From assembly GCA_964539785.1 (NCBI GenBank), contig CAZIJQ010000032.1:1-27105 (forward strand): a DNA stretch of 27,105 nt, in the 5' to 3' direction. Below the pieces are notes generated by a model that was not told the origin of the DNA, ran no database searches, and worked only from the letters and a program-made list of their open reading frames with translations. Shown here one piece after another: positions 24,101 through 27,105 of the stretch (within the stretch, counting starts at the first letter, position 1; each line of letters opens with the position of its first letter). The DNA is from JABMPO01 sp964539785. Lineage in GTDB: Bacteria > Fidelibacterota > Marinisomatia > Marinisomatales > TCS56. A program made the translations under genes and the position numbers.

Positions 24101-24459
24101 CAAAGGTTAACAAATTTTTCAATGCCGAATTCCTCAATATCACGTTTTGATTTGATACCGAGTTCTTTCTCAACTTCAACCTCAACCCACAATCCCTGGC
24201 AATCAAAGCCGTTCTGATAACGTAATTCGTGACCGTTCATTGCTTTGTAGCGCTGGAAAATATCTTTTAATGTTCGACCCCAGGCATGATGGACACCCAT
24301 GGGATTATTGGCAGTAATTGGCCCATCGAGAAAACTCCAGCGGGGCTTGCCTTTATTGGCAGCCACTCGTTTTGCAAATATCTGATTGTCCCTCCAGAAA
24401 TCCAGTATTTCATGTTCCTGGGCGATAAAATCAACTTTGGGATCGACTTTCTTAATCAT
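21151..24459 (-). CDS. ileS: Isoleucyl-tRNA synthetase with variant HIGH and KMSKS motifs
   Basis: A 1102-residue class I synthetase, typical in length of the eukaryote-like type 2 IleS. The Rossmann fold opens with SFLDGPITANNPMGVHHAWG (42-61). There the HIGH motif reads HHAW (57-60). It is followed by GFDCQGLWVEVEVEKELG, and the CP1 editing domain (about 200-450) contains VWTTTPWTLTSNVAA and GEGTGIVHIAPGCG. The KMSKS motif reads DMHKS (648-652), followed by WGNAIWFDD. The anticodon-binding domain begins near 770, and a C-terminal DUF5915-like region follows (about 930-1090). No C-terminal zinc finger is seen, as expected for type 2. All other core blocks are intact, so it is probably active. 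It is the first gene of the operon; only a weak GGAT lies before the ATG. Confidence 0.94.
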   Translation of the reverse strand: MIKKVDPKVDFIAQEHEILDFWRDNQIFAKRVAANKGKPRWSFLDGPITANNPMGVHHAWGRTLKDIFQRYKAMNGHELRYQNGFDCQGLWVEVEVEKELGIKSKRDIEEFGIEKFVNLCKERVWKYSGIQTEQSIRLGYWMDWDNSYYTMSDENNYTIWAYLKKLFDRGKIYQGTDVVPWSGKSGTSYSQMEIIEGRKLVAHDAVFIRFPLKDRDKEYLLVWTTTPWTLTSNVAAAVNVNLDYIKLRAQDGSIYYFADENLNYQRLEKQFGDKKQWVDGVPKLKTISQIFKERGGFTEEGTLKGAEMVGWEYIGPFDDLEAQSIAGGHPFARAELEAAGVNGISGHRVIDGGKDSEGNDVVVAGEGTGIVHIAPGCGDIDHKIGLKLGLVDIAPLNDESKYIDGFGWLTGMLATDVETTHKIIANLKENGFLVHAERYPHIYPHCWRSGDELVFRMVGEWYINMDWRNEIKKIVDQIQWLPEWGQDREHEWLENMSDWMISKKRFWGLALPIWTFEDGSFYVVGSLAELEELAVEGWDEFKGHSPHRPWIDKVKIKHPETGLIGTRIPDVGNPWLDAGIVPYSTMNYISDNDYWKKWFPADFITECFPGQFRNWFYSLLAMSTIMENVPPFKTLLGHALVKDETGRDMHKSWGNAIWFDDAAEEMGVDVMRWMYAAQNVEHNLLFGYHHADDVRKRIITLWNSYSFFATYAALDKFDPTVNSLDSNNLTILDRWILSKLNQLINDCRAVFDDFKVYRMMRKVNLFLEDLSNWYIRRNRRRFWKSEDDGDKNAAYQVLYTVLKATIELIAPVMPFITENIYQNLVRNSDSEAPESIHLCEYPVADPALIDEQLEQQVDALRKLVELGRSARNQASLKIRQPLAKLYFVENEDTVAEFLMEHQSVIREELNVKSIERIANADILINHTILPNLPVLGPKYGKSIGKIKAELEKTDGTSLIEILTKTDRIVLNIDNNIINLDRDDLLIEKTSALGFTAAGEGGMTIGLSTDLTDELIKEGIVRDVIRQVQIIRKKAKFMVEDRINIYGTFDGPVGDAIKANKEYFYNETLTQKIMPEQQSGEYNEEISVRDWRFNIAIERVEKG

Positions 24460-24610
24460 TATGGTATCCGTATCTTCAGCATATATTCTTCATCTTAAAA
24501 ATTTCACCAACCTAGACTTGATAAACAAAACTTCATTGGCTTGATTTTAGCTCGCGAAATTAGGCGAAGTTGCTTGACCAAGTCAATGTGTACAATAATC
24601 GAATATAATA

Positions 24611-24638
24611 GAAAAATCCTCCCGCAGGAGGATTTTTC
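24611..24638 (-). terminator. Intrinsic terminator after degP
   Basis: A 12-bp perfect stem, GAAAAATCCTCC with GGAGGATTTTTC, around the 4-base loop CGCA. The T-run lies within the stem's 3' arm on both strands, so it could act in either direction. It is 15 bases beyond the degP stop on the minus strand. Confidence 0.88.
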
Positions 24639-24652
24639 ATTTGATCAATAAT

Positions 24653-26047
24653 TTATTCCAATTCTATTGTAAAATAACGGGAATTGTCACCACGCTGAAT
24701 CAATAATAATATAATCTGAGTATCCTCAGGTGCGGCCAATTTCCTGAATTCCTTTACTGAAGTTATTTCCTTTGAACCTACTCGCAATATAACATCCCCC
24801 ATTCGCAAACCAGCCTTTGCGCCGGGAGATCCCCGCTCAACGCTGGTAATCAATATTCCATCGATCCCCCGATCAATATCAAAACGCTCTGCTAAAGATC
24901 GATTTAATTCTTGGACTTCCAATCCCAATTCATGATTTTTTGCAGTTTGGTGGGTAGCAACAACAGTATTTTCCTGAGGTAATTCCTCTAAAACTACAGA
25001 AATAGTTTTTCTTTTTCCATCACGGATAATTTCAACCTTTGATTTTTTATCAGGTTTAGATGAAGAAACAACATTCTGCAATTTGGCCGGCCCATTAATG
25101 GGAACACCATTAAAAGCTACAATAATATCACCGGTTTTTATACCGGCTTTATCTGCAGGACTATCTTCAGCCACCTGACTAATCAACGCCCCTTCTCTGG
25201 TATCAAGATCAAGCGCGCGGGCTACTTTATCTTCCAGTTCTTGGATCCATACTCCCAGCCAAGCGCGAATAACATAGCCATTTTCAATCAAATCGCTCAT
25301 AACCTTACCGGCCATATTGGACGGGATCGCAAATCCGACACCACGATTTGCCCGTTCATAGCCGCCGGTGGCAATTGCAGTATTTATACCGACCAATTCA
25401 CCCCTCATGTTCAGCAAGGCGCCGCCACTGTTACCAGGATTAATCGCTGCATCCGTCTGGATAAAATCTTCATAATCAGTAGCCCCCGGGATAATATTCG
25501 AGCGTCCAAGAGCACTCACAATACCAGCCGTAACAGTGTGACTCAAATTAGATGAAAACGGGCTGCCAATCGCCATCACCCATTCGCCAACACGTAATTT
25601 GTCTGAATCGCCAAGTTTAAGGGCAGTGAGATTATCCGCTTCAATCTGCAGTACTGCCAAATCAGATTTTGGGTCAGTACCTACAATTGTAGCCGTGACA
25701 ACCCGTTTATCAATCAATTGGATTTCAATCTCATCAGCATCTTCGATAACATGATTGTTGGTAAGTATATAACCCTTTTTGGAATCAACAATTACTCCCG
25801 AACCAAGCGCCTTCCCCCGTTGTTCGCGTCCCGGCTGATCTCCGTGAAATTTAAAAAAATCTTCAAATGGGGTACCCTGGTAAGGATTTTCCATCCGATA
25901 AATTTTTTCAGCTGTAATTGTTACTACGGCCGGATTGGCGCGTTCTGCTACATCAGCCAACGCCTGGCTGAATTGACCTACAATTGAATTTTGGGTAAAA
26001 CCAATACAGGTAATAAAAGTAAATAACAATATCAATTTGTAACGCAT
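24653..26047 (-). CDS. degP: DegP/HtrA (Do family) periplasmic serine protease
   Basis: A 464-residue protease and chaperone for misfolded envelope proteins. A signal peptide covers residues 1-18 (MRYKLILLFTFITCIGFT). The trypsin-like domain contains His99 (ILTNNHVIEDAD), Asp129 (PKSDLAVLQI) and Ser207 (NPGNSGGALLN), the full catalytic triad. Two PDZ domains follow, near 270-360 (WLGVWIQEL, then SPADKAGIKTGDII) and 375-460 (ERGSPGAKAGLRMGDVILRV). The ATG at 26047 is chosen over a TTG 20 codons upstream because GGAG sits 9 bases before it and only it yields a signal peptide. Its neighbours are secreted-protein genes, but it has its own terminators on both sides. Confidence 0.96.
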   Translation of the reverse strand: MRYKLILLFTFITCIGFTQNSIVGQFSQALADVAERANPAVVTITAEKIYRMENPYQGTPFEDFFKFHGDQPGREQRGKALGSGVIVDSKKGYILTNNHVIEDADEIEIQLIDKRVVTATIVGTDPKSDLAVLQIEADNLTALKLGDSDKLRVGEWVMAIGSPFSSNLSHTVTAGIVSALGRSNIIPGATDYEDFIQTDAAINPGNSGGALLNMRGELVGINTAIATGGYERANRGVGFAIPSNMAGKVMSDLIENGYVIRAWLGVWIQELEDKVARALDLDTREGALISQVAEDSPADKAGIKTGDIIVAFNGVPINGPAKLQNVVSSSKPDKKSKVEIIRDGKRKTISVVLEELPQENTVVATHQTAKNHELGLEVQELNRSLAERFDIDRGIDGILITSVERGSPGAKAGLRMGDVILRVGSKEITSVKEFRKLAAPEDTQIILLLIQRGDNSRYFTIELE

Positions 26048-26112
26048 TCTATTCTCCGAAAATTTTACTAATTCAATGCAGTAGAAATAATAAAGGTTCC
26101 GAAACAATCCGG

Positions 26113-26118
26113 ATTATA
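26113..26118 (-). promoter_or_regulatory. Perfect TATAAT -10 box upstream of degP
   Basis: On the minus strand TATAAT lies about 66 bases before the degP ATG at 26047. A 4-of-6 match to the -35 box (TATACA) lies 16 bases further upstream. It follows the terminator of the previous gene, the expected place for a promoter. It argues against translation from the TTG at 26107, which would lie at the transcript's first base. Confidence 0.5.
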
Positions 26119-26157
26119 TCATCGGGCATAATTCTGTATAAAATATTTCCTAATGCT

Positions 26158-26185
26158 AAAAGGGCAACCCTGAGGCTGCCCTTTT
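26158..26185 (-). terminator. Terminator hairpin after the dockerin/sorting-domain gene
   Basis: AAAAGGGCA pairs with TGCCCTTTT (9 bp), with extra CC:GG pairing possible inside the 10-base loop. It lies 53 bases after the stop of the partial secreted-protein gene on the minus strand. The run of T is the 3' arm itself. Confidence 0.8.
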
Positions 26186-26238
26186 CTTTAACAATTTACT
26201 ATTTTACAGGGAGTTATTTTCTATTAGGAAGTACTTCC

Positions 26239-27105
26239 TTATTTTAGCAAAACCATCTTTCTGGTCGCGTGGAAATTAGGAGATGATATTTGATAGAAAT
26301 ACATCCCGGTGGCGACGGCAGAACCATTATCACTCAATCCATTCCAGCGGATTTTATGATAACCACCAACCATTTCATTGCTAACCAGAGTTGCAACTTT
26401 CTGTCCCATCAGATTATAAATAACCAGCTCAACCTGCCCAGCTTCCGGCAGATCAAACATAATCTCGGTATCCGGATTGAAGGGGTTGGGATAATTCTGA
26501 TGTAGCGCATATTGGGTAGGTAGCGCACGAACATCAAGACTGGCTGATTTAGTAAGCACAGGAATGCTCTCACCGTTAGCTCCAACCAGAATTGATTCAT
26601 CCAGCGCTACAATGGTCGACAATCGATTGTTACCCTTAAAGTTGACCGGTATTGTCATCAGTTTGCCATTTGCATATGAAATTGAACCGCCACTGATATC
26701 AGCAATTACAATATTGAGAATACCAGGTTCGGATTCATTGTAATTGACAACCAGACCCTCAGCCGAAGCAGAAAGCCGCGGTGAGGACAATTCCAGATTA
26801 GTGGCATCGTATCTAATGGTGAACTGCGAACCCCTGACAATTCCATCATAGTCCAGGAGCGCAGTCAGATTTTGCTGGCCATCAAATATCAATTCAATTA
26901 TCGCCTCAGTGGCAGCATCAGAACTGACACGCGCAGTCGTGGGAGGTATGATGATATCAACAATCATGATGATATCCTGAATATTGATCATTCCATCACG
27001 ATTAAGGTCCGCTCCGCGTAATTGGTCAGCACTGGGAGTTGTAATCTCAAGCGCAAAATCAACTACCATCAGCAGATCGATTAGTGTTACACCATCAATG
27101 AAATC
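26239..27105 (-). CDS. Secreted protein with dockerin repeats and C-terminal sorting domain (5' end missing)
   Basis: The last 289 codons of a gene whose frame stays open to the right edge, so the start lies outside. Two calcium-loop dockerin-like repeats come first: DGVTLIDLLMVVDFAL (first repeat, cut by the edge) and DLNRDGMINIQDIIMIVDII, with Asp/Asn at the expected positions. A cohesin-like beta segment follows (about residues 75-200: GSQFTIRYDATNLELSS and ILNIVIADISGG). The last ~85 residues are the sorting module HQNYPNPFNPDTEIMFDLPE, then VELVIYNLMGQKVATLV and WNGLSDNGSAVATGMYFY, ending in basic residues. This FlgD-Ig/type A-like sorting tail is typical of Marinimicrobia, Calditrichota and Bacteroidota secreted proteins. 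The catalytic part, if any, is not in view. Confidence 0.88.
   Translation of the reverse strand, partial: DFIDGVTLIDLLMVVDFALEITTPSADQLRGADLNRDGMINIQDIIMIVDIIIPPTTARVSSDAATEAIIELIFDGQQNLTALLDYDGIVRGSQFTIRYDATNLELSSPRLSASAEGLVVNYNESEPGILNIVIADISGGSISYANGKLMTIPVNFKGNNRLSTIVALDESILVGANGESIPVLTKSASLDVRALPTQYALHQNYPNPFNPDTEIMFDLPEAGQVELVIYNLMGQKVATLVSNEMVGGYHKIRWNGLSDNGSAVATGMYFYQISSPNFHATRKMVLLK

Noticed and set aside
24574..24586. Inverted repeat TTGAC-CAA-GTCAA upstream of ileS
   Set aside because: Five-base arms in an AT-rich gap are expected fairly often by chance, and no regulator site or well-spaced promoter could be built around it.
26048..26107. Longer HtrA start at TTG 26107
   Set aside because: It would put 20 residues before the signal peptide and has no binding site, while ATG 26047 has GGAG and a proper signal peptide.
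1..27105. Defence system, prophage, biosynthetic cluster, CRISPR array or tRNA gene
   Set aside because: No nuclease, integrase other than Xer, transposase, repeat-spacer pattern or cloverleaf was found. The genes are mainly core functions.

Overview
The window looks like chromosomal core sequence from a Gram-negative member of the FCB group, most likely Candidatus Marinimicrobia (Neomarinimicrobiota) or a relative such as Calditrichota/KSB1. The evidence is a secreted protein with the C-terminal NYPNPFNP sorting module and a dockerin, a large lipoprotein paired with a beta-barrel protein, an LptF/LptG permease, and the gene order ileS - dksA-like - lspA and xer - hpf. The lineage is inferred from protein style; no rRNA or tRNA gene is present to confirm it. 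I found no mobile element, CRISPR array or phage gene.

Layout. Positions 1-2500 (all minus strand): the possible first codons of a gene leaving the left edge, a 28-bp perfect palindrome, an ICMT-type membrane methyltransferase, a lipoprotein with two CXXCH haem motifs, and murQ. Positions 2629-5021 (plus strand): a DUF503/YlxP protein, prmA and an LptF/LptG permease. Positions 5022-9436 (minus): a very large lipoprotein gene and an outer-membrane barrel gene that overlap by 4 bp. Positions 9556-16932 (minus): metH, metF, metK and ahcY, ending at a strong intrinsic terminator. Positions 17073-24459 (minus): ileS, a DksA/TraR-type zinc protein, lspA, rluD, xerC/D, hpf and an NDP-sugar nucleotidyltransferase, mostly overlapping or closely spaced. 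Positions 24611-27105 (minus): a DegP/HtrA protease and the 3' part of a dockerin plus sorting-domain secreted protein, each followed by a hairpin terminator.

The most notable find is the metH leader (16933-17050). It carries a sigma70-like promoter, a SAM-II (SAM-alpha) riboswitch aptamer that matches the known core almost base for base, and a GC-rich hairpin plus U-run whose last U touches the metH ATG. The four genes behind it form the complete activated-methyl cycle: methyl-THF supply (MetF), methionine synthesis (MetH), SAM synthesis (MetK) and SAH removal (AhcY). The whole cycle therefore appears to be one transcription unit under SAM feedback. SAM-II is best known from Alphaproteobacteria and from marine metagenome sequence, so its presence here with this expression platform deserves attention.

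The remaining genes are mostly housekeeping: cell-wall recycling, L11 methylation, LPS export, ribosome hibernation, lipoprotein processing, isoleucyl-tRNA charging and periplasmic quality control. The least understood part is the lipoprotein/barrel pair at 5022-9436.
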